A DNA stretch of 64,000 nt from Hoeflea prorocentri. GTDB lineage: Bacteria; Pseudomonadota; Alphaproteobacteria; Rhizobiales; Rhizobiaceae. The number at the start of each line of letters is the position of its first letter. Position 1 is the stretch's first letter. Positions 42,626 to 51,255 of this stretch are shown one piece after another. A program made the position numbers and the translations under genes. The notes under the pieces are model-generated. The model made no database searches. It saw nothing but the letters and a program-made list of their open reading frames with translations, and was not told where the DNA came from. The stretch lies in assembly GCF_027944115.1 (NCBI RefSeq), contig NZ_JAPJZI010000001.1, positions 3,782,001-3,846,000 on the forward strand, written 5' to 3'.

Positions 42626-43123
42626 TCAGACCGTGCGCCAGCCGTCCGCCGTCTTCATCCGGTGATTGATCGTGTTCGAGACGCCAAGCGTCTGTTCGAT
42701 GAAGCAGCCCTTTTTAGCCGTTTCGATCAATTCGACCACCTTGTCTTCGGGGTCGGGGCTGTCGATGAGCACGTCGATATCAAATGCCCGGGGGGCGGTT
42801 TCATAAACGCGCCCGACGGCCTGCCAGTTCCACTGGACCCGTGTTTCCACCTTCAGATCGCTCAGCGATACGCCGAGCCGTTTCGCAAAGGCCCTGATCT
42901 GGGTCATGATGCAGCCGGTGAGCGCACCGACGAACATGGCCAGCGGTGGTGGCGCACTGGCATCTCCCCCGTGAAAGGCGCCCTCGTCGGTGGCCAGCTC
43001 GAAGCGCTCCTCAAATGGTTTGACCATGCGCACATCCATCTCGTTGCGCATCTTGCCGACAGCCTGACCGTGGCAGTCGAATTGTACAACGGCCTTTTCA
43101 GGCATGGAGCCGGTTTCACTCAT
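42626..43123 (-). CDS. OsmC-family protein
   Basis: This 165-residue protein belongs to the OsmC/Ohr superfamily, with the two redox cysteines in 'LTGCIMTQIRAFAKRL' and 'KKGCFIEQTLG'. Members reduce organic hydroperoxides; this branch often accompanies catabolic genes and has less certain chemistry. ATG 43123 has AAGGA upstream; a longer frame to 43219 would overlap the SMP-30 gene. It is the last gene of the TRAP catabolic operon, 4 bases after SMP-30. Confidence 0.82.
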   Translation of the reverse strand: MSETGSMPEKAVVQFDCHGQAVGKMRNEMDVRMVKPFEERFELATDEGAFHGGDASAPPPLAMFVGALTGCIMTQIRAFAKRLGVSLSDLKVETRVQWNWQAVGRVYETAPRAFDIDVLIDSPDPEDKVVELIETAKKGCFIEQTLGVSNTINHRMKTADGWRTV

Positions 43124-43127
43124 GATT

Positions 43128-44150
43128 TTATCCTTCGTTCCAGTGAACCATCGGTAAGCCGGCGACCGGTGAGCGGAACCACGGTATCGTGGTGCCGCGC
43201 AGGCTGCCAATATAGACATTCTTCAGATCGGGTCCGCCAAAGGTGACGCTCGCCATCCAGGGCGCGATCGATCCGCCGCAGGCAACCGCCAGGTCCGGCG
43301 TCACCCGGTCCTCCTCAAATGCTGCGAGCAACGCCTTGCCGGCCTGCGATCCATGATCGTCGTCGAGGATGGTCTGCAGGTCGCCCTGTGGCGTAATCGC
43401 GAAGATACGGTCGGTCATCACATGGGTGCCCCACAGATTGCCGAACGCATCAAAGGCGATCCCGTCGATAAAAGCGCCGTGGTCGGAGGGACCGAACGTC
43501 TCGCGCCGGCTCAGCGAACCGTCATCGCCGACGCGCAATCGTGTAATCCTGCGCGCCGTGGTCTCGGCGACGTAGAGCCATTCCTCATTGGCATCGAGGC
43601 GGATCTCGTTCGTGAAGGCAAAGCCATCCGCGACGATCCGCAGCCCCTGCTCATCGGCGAGCGCGATAAAGCCATCGCAAATATTCGGGCTGATGGCGTC
43701 CATCCAGTTGGGTATTTTTGTCGACACCGTGAGCCAGATCCGGTCTTTTGAGTCACGCAGCACGAAATTGACCTTGCCGATCTTTGCGCCGTCGATCGTG
43801 TCGTGGAGCACCTGCGTTTCGCCAGTGCGTTTCATGATCTCAAGCCGGTCGGTCCCGAAATTGGAAATCAGGATGTCGCCGTTGCGGGCGAATGCCAGGC
43901 CGTTCGGCAAGGTTCCTTCGGTGAAGCGGGCCGCCTCGTCCACCGCATCGGCAAAGTCCCTCCGCTCCGACTGGGTGACGATCTCCTGAGTGCCGTCGGG
44001 CCGGATATGAACGACACCGCCGCGGGCATCGGCGGACCACAGGGAGCCGTCCGACTCGGCCAGGATGCATTCGGGCCGTTGCAAATCATGACCGATGGTC
44101 CGGATGTCCGCCGGGTCAACCTCAAAGCCGATGATGGGATTGTCAACCAT
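43128..44150 (-). CDS. SMP-30/gluconolactonase-family lactonase
   Basis: This 340-residue protein is a six-bladed beta-propeller of the SMP-30/LRE family, recognised from 'NGLAFARNGDILISNFG', 'FTNEIRLDANEEWLYVAET' and 'DGIAFDAFGNLWGTH', whose Glu/Asn/Asp ligands bind a divalent metal. It hydrolyses a lactone. Its ATG overlaps the BKACE stop by one base. In this operon it may open a lactone made or taken up as part of the pathway. Confidence 0.87.
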   Translation of the reverse strand: MVDNPIIGFEVDPADIRTIGHDLQRPECILAESDGSLWSADARGGVVHIRPDGTQEIVTQSERRDFADAVDEAARFTEGTLPNGLAFARNGDILISNFGTDRLEIMKRTGETQVLHDTIDGAKIGKVNFVLRDSKDRIWLTVSTKIPNWMDAISPNICDGFIALADEQGLRIVADGFAFTNEIRLDANEEWLYVAETTARRITRLRVGDDGSLSRRETFGPSDHGAFIDGIAFDAFGNLWGTHVMTDRIFAITPQGDLQTILDDDHGSQAGKALLAAFEEDRVTPDLAVACGGSIAPWMASVTFGGPDLKNVYIGSLRGTTIPWFRSPVAGLPMVHWNEG

Positions 44151-45088
44151 CAGAACTTGACCTGATCGCCGCCCTTCAGATCGAGGATGGCGCGCGCGTC
44201 ATCGGGCGTTGCGATCTCCATGCCCAGCTCTTCGAGAATTTTCCTGATCTTTGCGACCTGCTCCGCGTTCGACTGGGCAAGCTGACCCTTGGCGATGAAG
44301 AGCGAATCCTCCAGCCCGACGCGGACATTTCCGCCCATCATGGCGGCCTGTGTGATGAAGGGCATCTGGAAGCGGCCGGCGGCGAGCACGGACCAGACAT
44401 AGTCATCCCCGAAGAGCCGATCCGCCGTCTGTTTCATGAAGAGGACGTTTTCCATGTCCGCGCCGATGCCACCGAGAATCCCGAAGATGGACTGGACGAG
44501 GAACGGCGGCTTGATCAGCCCGGCATCGACAAAATGCGCCAGATTGTAGAGGTGCCCGATATCGTAACATTCGTGCTCAAAACGCGTGCCGCATCCTTCG
44601 CCAAGATGCTGCAGGATCATACGGATATCCTTGAAGGTGTTGCGGAAGATGAAATCCTCGCTGCCAAGAAGGAATTCCTTCTCCCACGGGTGTTTCCAGC
44701 TCTCATATTTGCCCGCCAGCGGATGCAGGGAAAAGTTCATCGAGCCCATGTTGAGCGAGCACATTTCTGGTTCGGCGCGCAGGGGCGCGGACAGCCGCTC
44801 CTCCACCGTCATGCCCAGCCCGCCGCCGGTGGTGATATTGACGACGGCATTGGTCGACTGCTTGATGCGCGGCAGGAACTGCATGAACATGTCCGGGTCC
44901 GGTGTCGGGCGACCGTCCTCGGGATTGCGCGCATGCAGGTGGATGATCGACGCGCCGGCTTCCGCAGCGGCGATTGATTCAGCTGCAATCTGGTCGGGTG
45001 TGATCGGCAGTGCGTCAGACATCGTCGGGGTGTGAATGCCGCCGGTGACCGCGCAGGTCACAATCACTTTTTTCATTTTCTTGGCCAT
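44150..45088 (-). CDS. BKACE (beta-keto acid cleavage, DUF849) enzyme
   Basis: This 312-residue zinc TIM-barrel enzyme starts 'VIVTCAVTGGIHTP', as in 3-keto-5-aminohexanoate cleavage enzyme, and has the metal His pair in 'IIHLHARNPEDG'. BKACE proteins condense a beta-keto acid with acetyl-CoA to give acetoacetate and a new acyl-CoA. Substrate class is set by residues I cannot judge here. ATG 45088 has GGAG upstream. The cyclase gene ends 14 bases before. Confidence 0.88.
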   Translation of the reverse strand: MAKKMKKVIVTCAVTGGIHTPTMSDALPITPDQIAAESIAAAEAGASIIHLHARNPEDGRPTPDPDMFMQFLPRIKQSTNAVVNITTGGGLGMTVEERLSAPLRAEPEMCSLNMGSMNFSLHPLAGKYESWKHPWEKEFLLGSEDFIFRNTFKDIRMILQHLGEGCGTRFEHECYDIGHLYNLAHFVDAGLIKPPFLVQSIFGILGGIGADMENVLFMKQTADRLFGDDYVWSVLAAGRFQMPFITQAAMMGGNVRVGLEDSLFIAKGQLAQSNAEQVAKIRKILEELGMEIATPDDARAILDLKGGDQVKF

Positions 45089-45102
45089 GATGGTCTCCGC
45101 TG

Positions 45103-45879
45103 TCAGTCTTCGAAAATGGCGACGGCGCGGGTAAAGCCCGCCGAACCGCCCTTTATTTTGTAGGGGAAGCACGCAATCTCGTAGCCCGTCGCCGGAAGGC
45201 TCTCCAGATTGGTGAGTTTCTCAATATGGCAGTAGCCGATATCCATGCCGGCCCGGTGACCTTCCCAGATGATCCCGGCATCCCCGGTGCGCTCATATTC
45301 CTTTGCCGTGTAGATAAAGGGCGCATCCCAGCTCCAGGCATCCGTTCCGGTCACGCGCACACCGCGCTCGAGCAGATACAGGGTTGCCTCACGGCCCATG
45401 CCGCATCCCCGTGAAACATAGTCGGGCTGGCCGTATTGAGCGCCGGCCGCCGTGTTGACGACAACGATATCGAGCGGCTGCAGATCGTGTCCGATGCGTG
45501 CGAGTTCCGCCTCCACATCGGCAGCTGTCGCTACATAACCGTCATCAAAACCACGGAAATCGAGCTTAACGCCACGCTGGAAGCACCATTCCAGCGGCAC
45601 CTCGTCGATGGTGATCGCCCGCTTACCATTGTTCATGGTGGAATGGTAATGATAGGGCGCGTCGAGATGGGTGCCGTTGTGGGTCGTGATGCGCAATTGT
45701 TCGACCGCCCATCCCTCGCCCCCCGGCAGATCCTGTTTCTCAAGACCCGGAAAAAAGTCCGTGACCTGTTCGGCGGTCATCTGGTGATCCAGATAGTCGA
45801 TTTCAGGCAGCATGATCGGCGGATCGGAGGCGATATCGGCCTCCAGCGGAACCGACAGATCGACAATTCTTCGCGGCAT
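45103..45879 (-). CDS. Cyclase/kynurenine-formamidase-family metal hydrolase
   Basis: This 258-residue protein has the metal motif 'THNGTHLDAPYHY' (H-x-G-T-H-x-D-x-P-x-H) of the cyclase family, whose members include kynurenine formamidase and isatin hydrolase. It probably hydrolyses an amide or a ring bond. ATG 45879 follows GAGGAGG; the open frame up to 45939 would overlap the DctM gene. It lies between transporter and BKACE genes, so it probably acts early on the imported compound. Confidence 0.86.
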   Translation of the reverse strand: MPRRIVDLSVPLEADIASDPPIMLPEIDYLDHQMTAEQVTDFFPGLEKQDLPGGEGWAVEQLRITTHNGTHLDAPYHYHSTMNNGKRAITIDEVPLEWCFQRGVKLDFRGFDDGYVATAADVEAELARIGHDLQPLDIVVVNTAAGAQYGQPDYVSRGCGMGREATLYLLERGVRVTGTDAWSWDAPFIYTAKEYERTGDAGIIWEGHRAGMDIGYCHIEKLTNLESLPATGYEIACFPYKIKGGSAGFTRAVAIFED

Positions 45880-45908
45880 CTTACTCCTCCTCAAGAAATT
45901 CGGCCGGA

Positions 45909-47222
45909 CTAATACCCGAGCGGCAGTGTCGCCAGCCACGGGAACATTAGCACCAGGACAAGGACCAGCAGCATCATCAAGGCAAAGGGCGCAGCGCCGA
46001 CGAAGATATCGCCGAGCGAAATACTGTCGTCATTGAGCGCGGATTTGATCACGAACACGGATATGCCGAATGGCGGCGTGAGCAAACCGATCTCGACAGC
46101 CAGAACCGTGACGATGCCAAACCAGATCAGATCGATATTCATCGGCTGGATGACGGGCAGCATGAGCGGCACCAGGATCAGCATAATCGATGAGGAATCC
46201 AGTATGGTCCCCATGATGATCACCAGGATGACATAGGCAATCACCACGCCCCAAAAGCCGATGTCGGCGGTGGCGACAAAGCTGCCGAACTCACCCGGCG
46301 CACCGGAAAGCGCGAGCATGCGCGAATACATCTGCGCCGCGATGATCAGGAAACAGACCGATGCGGTCACCAGCCCGGTATCGGTCAGGACGCTCCAGAA
46401 ATCCTTCCAGGTCAGAGACCGCCGGATCAGGCCGATAATGATGGCGCCAAGGCAGCCTACCGCGCCGGCCTCGATCGGCGTGAACCAACCGGCATAGATA
46501 CCGCCGAGCACAAGCACGATCAGCGCGACAATCGGAAAGCCCTTGGCGAACAGCTCGCGGCCCGACAGCAGGTCTTCGCCGCCGTCAGAAAGGTTGTGCC
46601 CGATAAAGCCCGGCCAGAACCGCGCCATCGCGTAAACGCCAAGACCGAAGATAAGGGCAAGCAGAAGGCCCGGTATCACGCCGGCTATGAAGAGATCGCC
46701 GACGGACTGCTCGGTCAAAAGGCCATAGAGGATCAAAAGCAGGCTGGGCGGAATGAGCATACCGAGCACGGATGAGCCGGCAACGACACCAACCGAAAAG
46801 CGTTTGGTATAGCCATGGCGCACCATTTCCGGCACGGCGATCCGGGTAAACACCGCTGCCGAAGCAATGGATATGCCTGTGATGGCTGCAAAAATGGCAT
46901 TGGCGCCGACGGTGCCGATGCCGAGACCTCCACGGAACCGGCGGAACATCTGGTTTGCCACCTCGAAGGCATCCCTGCCCATGCCGGTGACAGAGACGAT
47001 GTAGCCCATCAGGACAAAAAGCGGCACGACGCCGAAAAAGTAACTGGATATGGTTTCGGATGCGGCAAGCGCCAACAGCTTGCCGGCGAGAATGGGCGAA
47101 CCTTTCATCATCCAGACCGCCGCATAGGACACGACCATCAGCGCGAGCGGCACATACATGCCGACATAGACGAGCACCACCATGACCGCGAGCGCGGCCA
47201 GCCCGATCTCAAACGGCGTCAT
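45909..47222 (-). CDS. TRAP transporter large permease (DctM)
   Basis: This 437-residue inner-membrane protein has about 12 hydrophobic segments and the DctM marks 'GMLIPPSLLLILYG', 'LLTPPFGISVFVI' and 'GTILDSSSIMLILVP'. It is the transport subunit for the cargo bound by the DctP protein. ATG 47222 has GGAG upstream, and the start overlaps the DctQ stop by 14 bases. Confidence 0.93.
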   Translation of the reverse strand: MTPFEIGLAALAVMVVLVYVGMYVPLALMVVSYAAVWMMKGSPILAGKLLALAASETISSYFFGVVPLFVLMGYIVSVTGMGRDAFEVANQMFRRFRGGLGIGTVGANAIFAAITGISIASAAVFTRIAVPEMVRHGYTKRFSVGVVAGSSVLGMLIPPSLLLILYGLLTEQSVGDLFIAGVIPGLLLALIFGLGVYAMARFWPGFIGHNLSDGGEDLLSGRELFAKGFPIVALIVLVLGGIYAGWFTPIEAGAVGCLGAIIIGLIRRSLTWKDFWSVLTDTGLVTASVCFLIIAAQMYSRMLALSGAPGEFGSFVATADIGFWGVVIAYVILVIIMGTILDSSSIMLILVPLMLPVIQPMNIDLIWFGIVTVLAVEIGLLTPPFGISVFVIKSALNDDSISLGDIFVGAAPFALMMLLVLVLVLMFPWLATLPLGY

Positions 47223-47772
47223 GGCCGCTCTCCGTTTTGTCCGCATCACCGTTTTGTCCGGAATAGACCAGAATTGCCGCGCGGACAGCGGACATCGCCA
47301 ATTGCAGCATCAGGGCTGTACAGCCGATCAGGATGACCAGCTTGACCGGCCAGATCGGCGCGATGAAATCCCCCACCGTGCCGACGAATGTATTGCGGTC
47401 CCAAGCCTTGATGAAGAGCGGATAGCTTGCCTGAAGCAGGACCGCGATAATGAAAAAACCGGCCGCACAATAAACAAACTCCAGAAGCGCACGTACGCGC
47501 GGTACGCGTCGTTGAAGCCCATTGATCAGCGCGTCCGTGCGGGTGAACCGGCCCATGCGAAAGGCCTGGCCGACCTGCAGGAACACGATGGCGACGATGG
47601 ACATGCTGACGAGTTCCGGCACACCGGATACCGGAGACAGGAACAAACCCCGCCCGACGACATCAGCGTTGATGAGGACCATCAGTGCAAGGATCAGCAC
47701 GGTTCCAAGCACGTTCAGCCCCGCGGTGACGCGGTCAATAACAGCCTGAAGGCGTTGAAGCAGTGTCAGCAT
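47209..47772 (-). CDS. TRAP transporter small permease (DctQ)
   Basis: This 187-residue inner-membrane protein has four hydrophobic helices and the DctQ pattern 'RVRALLEFVYCAAGFFIIA' in its third helix. It is the small subunit that pairs with DctM. It follows the binding-protein gene across a perfect hairpin. Confidence 0.9.
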   Translation of the reverse strand: MLTLLQRLQAVIDRVTAGLNVLGTVLILALMVLINADVVGRGLFLSPVSGVPELVSMSIVAIVFLQVGQAFRMGRFTRTDALINGLQRRVPRVRALLEFVYCAAGFFIIAVLLQASYPLFIKAWDRNTFVGTVGDFIAPIWPVKLVILIGCTALMLQLAMSAVRAAILVYSGQNGDADKTESGHDAV

Positions 47773-47796
47773 GGATCTTGTTCAGCCAAAAGAGAA

Positions 47797-47820
47797 GGCA
47801 CCGGCGAAAACGCCGGTGCC
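47797..47820 (-). terminator. Hairpin between DctP and DctQ genes
   Basis: GGCACCGGCG and CGCCGGTGCC are exact 10-base arms around a four-base loop, 10 bases after the DctP stop. On the minus strand it is followed by TTCTCTTTT. It is likely an attenuator that lets the binding protein be made in excess. Confidence 0.72.
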
Positions 47821-47830
47821 ATGGATTGGA

Positions 47831-48892
47831 CTATTCCTTGTCCCACTCGCGCACCGGCGTTGCACCGGACTGACGCATGGCGTCCATATAGGCCGAGAGG
47901 ATCGAAGAGCCGGGCTTGCCTTCGCCGTCAAGCTGGGCGGCCCAGTTCTTGGCGACATTTTCCATGCCCTTGGCCCATTTCATGCGGAATTCGGGCGACA
48001 CTTCGGTTATGGTCGCACCGTTGGCCCGCATGGTTTCCAGTGAGGCGGAAATCGCTGCTTCCAGGTCTTTGTGATACTCCTCGCGCTGGGCAACGCCACC
48101 GCGCCGGAGCGCGTTTTGCAGCGCCTCCGGCTGGGCGTCGAACCAATCCTTGTTGGCTGCGATGCCGCCGGCATACTGGGCGCCGAAACCCACCTTCGTC
48201 ACATAGGGTGCAACCTCATAGAGCTTGCCGGGCACGGCAGCTGTCGCAAAGACGATAACCCCGTCATAAACGCCTGTTTTCAGCTCATTGTAGTAGGTGG
48301 TGAGATTGCCCGATACGCCGACCGCGCCGGTGCCTTTCAGCCAGTTCACCGCCGGGCCGGGCGCGCCGATCTTCTTGCCTTTCAAATCGTCGAGCGACTT
48401 GACGGGAAAATTGGTCATCAGCAGGTAGTCGTCAATGCCGATGGCCGCGCCCAGATATTCGAGGTTGTTGTCTTCCCAGGAGCGCCGCAGTTCCTTGTTT
48501 TCGATGTGCAACTTGTCCATCAGCTCCGATATCGCGGTCGCGTTGCTGGATACGAAGGGAGTGAAATAAGTCACGTTCTGCGGCGACAGTTTTGCGGCTT
48601 CAAAGAGGCTCGATACGAGGCCGACTTCGGCCAGCCCTTCTTCCACCGCCTCGAGCACGCCGCCGACCTTGGCAAGCGAACCGCCATATTGTTCGCTCCA
48701 GTTGACCGAGATGCCGCTGCCTTCCAGCGCCTTGTTCACGGTCGGAATGAAGGTCTGGCTGGTATGCTTGACCCAGCGGAACACGGGCGGATGCCCGGCG
48801 GCCACGGTGATATTGACGGTTTCGGCCTTCGCGGCGAGCGTTGCGCCCGCCAGAACGGCCGTAGCCATCAGTGTCGACATAAGACGTTTCAT
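47831..48892 (-). CDS. TRAP transporter solute-binding protein (DctP)
   Basis: This 353-residue periplasmic receptor has a signal peptide ending 'TLAAKA' and the DctP conserved segment 'KSLDDLKGKKIGAPG', with the Arg-containing carboxylate site expected near residue 150. The cargo is probably an organic acid. ATG 48892 follows AGGAGG; the frame to 48949 lacks a start of equal quality. It lies 68 bases after the TetR gene. Confidence 0.92.
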   Translation of the reverse strand: MKRLMSTLMATAVLAGATLAAKAETVNITVAAGHPPVFRWVKHTSQTFIPTVNKALEGSGISVNWSEQYGGSLAKVGGVLEAVEEGLAEVGLVSSLFEAAKLSPQNVTYFTPFVSSNATAISELMDKLHIENKELRRSWEDNNLEYLGAAIGIDDYLLMTNFPVKSLDDLKGKKIGAPGPAVNWLKGTGAVGVSGNLTTYYNELKTGVYDGVIVFATAAVPGKLYEVAPYVTKVGFGAQYAGGIAANKDWFDAQPEALQNALRRGGVAQREEYHKDLEAAISASLETMRANGATITEVSPEFRMKWAKGMENVAKNWAAQLDGEGKPGSSILSAYMDAMRQSGATPVREWDKE

Positions 48893-48960
48893 CTGTTTCC
48901 TCCTGATCATGCCTCTTCCCAAAAGCGACCGCCGATCAAGCGACCGCAAAAAGTCTGTAC

Positions 48961-49629
48961 CTACCTCTCCGGCACCGAAACCAGCGCCCTTATTCCCGCG
49001 CAGGCAAAAGCCACCACGGTGGACACCGTCTCCTCGGTATTTGCGTCATCACACAACCCGTCCGACAGCCGCGCAGCACGGCCCGTGCGGGCCATGACGG
49101 ATAGTGCGACGCTGATTGCAAAAAGATATCCGCGCACCGCCTCTGAGCGCCCGATATCGGGCAATACCTGCATGATTGCTTCTATGGAACGGCGGGCAAT
49201 CGGGTCGTAATATTCCTGTGCCAGGCCCTGTGACAGCTTATCAGCCGAGTTGTTGAAATAAACGATCAGCCGGGCGTAGTCGGCGCCGCCGCGCTCCTGA
49301 TCATGGCCAAGCTCGATGGTCGGGCGCAAGATTGCCTCGACCAGCGCCTCCAGCGTCGGCACTCCGTCTTCGAACAGCGCATCGATCGCCGCGTGACGCT
49401 GTTTGTTGATATCGCCCGAACGCCGTTCAATCACTGCCGAAAAGAGCTGTTCCTTGTTCTGGTAGTAGTAGTGGATCATCGCCTGATTGACCCCGGCATC
49501 CCGGGCGATGGCGCGAATGGACGCACCGCCGAAACCGAAATCGGCAAACGCATGTTCGGCAGCATCAAGGATCGCCTTGCGGCTTTCCCCCTGCCTTGGC
49601 CGCTGCTTCGCCTGCGCGTCAGACAGCAT
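48961..49629 (-). CDS. TetR/AcrR-family regulator of the TRAP catabolic operon
   Basis: This 222-residue protein has the TetR DNA-binding domain ('AILDAAEHAFADFGFGGASIRAIA' in two shorter runs, then 'GVNQAMIHYYYQNKEQLF'). ATG 49629 has GGGAGG 6 bases upstream; the open frame to 49641 has no better start. It is encoded just ahead of the DctP gene on the same strand, so it probably represses itself and the operon through the palindrome at 49671-49690. The 68 bases to DctP carry the direct repeat AAGCGACCGC (48923 and 48938). Confidence 0.88.
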   Translation of the reverse strand: MLSDAQAKQRPRQGESRKAILDAAEHAFADFGFGGASIRAIARDAGVNQAMIHYYYQNKEQLFSAVIERRSGDINKQRHAAIDALFEDGVPTLEALVEAILRPTIELGHDQERGGADYARLIVYFNNSADKLSQGLAQEYYDPIARRSIEAIMQVLPDIGRSEAVRGYLFAISVALSVMARTGRAARLSDGLCDDANTEETVSTVVAFACAGIRALVSVPER

Positions 49630-49670
49630 CAATCCTCCCAATTGCCTTCACACCGCTCTTTGACGGTTTA

Positions 49671-49690
49671 TTTATTAAACGTTTGATTAA
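49671..49690. promoter_or_regulatory. TetR operator candidate
   Basis: TTTATTAAACGTTTGATTAA is an imperfect palindrome (8 of 10 arm positions pair) centred on AAACGTTT, 42 bases before the TetR start. Its place and form suit autoregulation. Confidence 0.6.
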
Positions 49691-49763
49691 ATTTCCGATA
49701 CTGTCAAGCAACTCCCGGTTGCGGCTCCGGGACACTGCTCGTCAGCGCCTCACATGCCGGCGA

Positions 49764-51242
49764 TCACAGTGATTTCAGGAAGCGAACCAGCGCTCTCCGC
49801 TCGTCTGCGTGCATGGCGGCAAAGGCATCGCGCGCAGCGGCGGCTTCACCGCCGTGCCACAGAACAGCTTCCGTGAGGCTGCGTGCACGGCCGTCATGAA
49901 GATAGGCGCCATGCTTGAGAACCGCCTGTGTGAGGCCGATACCCCATAATGGCGGGGTCCGCCATTCGCGCGCAAGCGGATCCGATCCCGGATCGGCAAG
50001 CCCCTCGCCCATGTCATGCAACAGGAAATCGGAGTAAGGCCAGATGAGCTGGAAGGAATTGGGACCGCCATCAGGATCGCGCAAGGTCACAAACTTGGGC
50101 TGGTGGCAGGACACGCAGCCGGCGCGGTAAAACAGTTCCTTGCCCTTCAGGACCTGCGGGTCGTTCACGTCACGCCTTGCCGGAACGGTGATATGGGCAC
50201 TGTAAAAAGCGACAAGATCGAGGGCCGCATCGGATACTTCCACATCGTCGGACTGCGCTTGTGCACCGTGAGGCGCGGCAAGGCAGGCGCGCTGGGCCGG
50301 CGTGCAGTCTCCTGCGTGTTGTGGAAACAGGGTGGTGGACAGGCCGATATCGACATTGAAGGCAGCGGCGGATTGGACACGTACCGAGGGCTGCGAGGCT
50401 TTCCAGCCAAAGCGCCCGGCAACCAATGAACCGTCATGCGGATCACGTACGCGGTTGAGCCGACCGGAAATACCGTCACCGTCGCGGTCATCCGGATCCG
50501 ACAAGGCTTCCAGATCGCTCAAGGCGATCTGCTCGACCAGGCCGAGACCCAGCAAGGGTGGGGCCAATCGCGGCAGCAGGCTTGTATCCGGGCCGAGTGC
50601 ACCGTAGGCGAGCCCGCCGACGTCATAATTCGGCTTGCGAAGCATAACCAGCGTTCCGTCGTCCAGCCGAACCGGCACATCTTCATAGGAGACAGTAACT
50701 TCGGCTTCGGCAGCGTGCCCCTGCACGGCCCGGGTCTGCAATTGCGCACCATAGATTTCATACGGTCCATGACCCGACCGAAGTCCAAGAACGAGCGAGC
50801 CTGCATCACCCGTTCCATCCGGCGCTCGGCCGCGGCCATTGCCGATGTGACAGCTCGAACAGGCGCGCGCATTAAAAAGCGGACCGAGCCCGTCCGATGC
50901 CTTGGTCGAGGCGGGCGACGACACCCAGAGCTTGGCAAAAAGCGCCTCGCCAAGATTGAAGTCCCCGCGCTGCTCAAACGAGAGACTTGCCGATGGCGCG
51001 TCAAACGCAGCCTTTATTGAGAAATCGCGAACCGTAGCCGCCCCGGCGGCCATCGCCTCAAATCGTTCCGGCTTTGAAAAATCTTCCGCCGGGCGGGTAA
51101 CCGATGCGACGCGTTGCCGGTCCGAGGCGCTCAGATCATCGCGCTGCGCCGACGATTTCGCCATGGCGAAACCGATCGCCGACGCAACCAGAATAGCAGA
51201 GGCAAGCAGGCACCGAACGACCGGCAGTCCGTTTTCCCGCAC
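49764..51242 (-). CDS. Di-heme oxidoreductase (DUF1111)
   Basis: This 492-residue exported protein has an N-terminal hydrophobic segment and two heme c sites, 'CSSCH' (128-132) and 'CVSCH' (376-380), the pattern of the DUF1111 family often labelled thiol oxidoreductase. It should transfer electrons in the periplasm. I place the start at GTG 51242, 14 bases after the imelysin stop; the open frame up to 51431 would overlap the imelysin gene and lacks a signal-like N-terminus. It is co-transcribed with imelysin. Confidence 0.85.
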   Translation of the reverse strand: MRENGLPVVRCLLASAILVASAIGFAMAKSSAQRDDLSASDRQRVASVTRPAEDFSKPERFEAMAAGAATVRDFSIKAAFDAPSASLSFEQRGDFNLGEALFAKLWVSSPASTKASDGLGPLFNARACSSCHIGNGRGRAPDGTGDAGSLVLGLRSGHGPYEIYGAQLQTRAVQGHAAEAEVTVSYEDVPVRLDDGTLVMLRKPNYDVGGLAYGALGPDTSLLPRLAPPLLGLGLVEQIALSDLEALSDPDDRDGDGISGRLNRVRDPHDGSLVAGRFGWKASQPSVRVQSAAAFNVDIGLSTTLFPQHAGDCTPAQRACLAAPHGAQAQSDDVEVSDAALDLVAFYSAHITVPARRDVNDPQVLKGKELFYRAGCVSCHQPKFVTLRDPDGGPNSFQLIWPYSDFLLHDMGEGLADPGSDPLAREWRTPPLWGIGLTQAVLKHGAYLHDGRARSLTEAVLWHGGEAAAARDAFAAMHADERRALVRFLKSL

Positions 51243-51255
51243 CGCCTGCTTGGTC

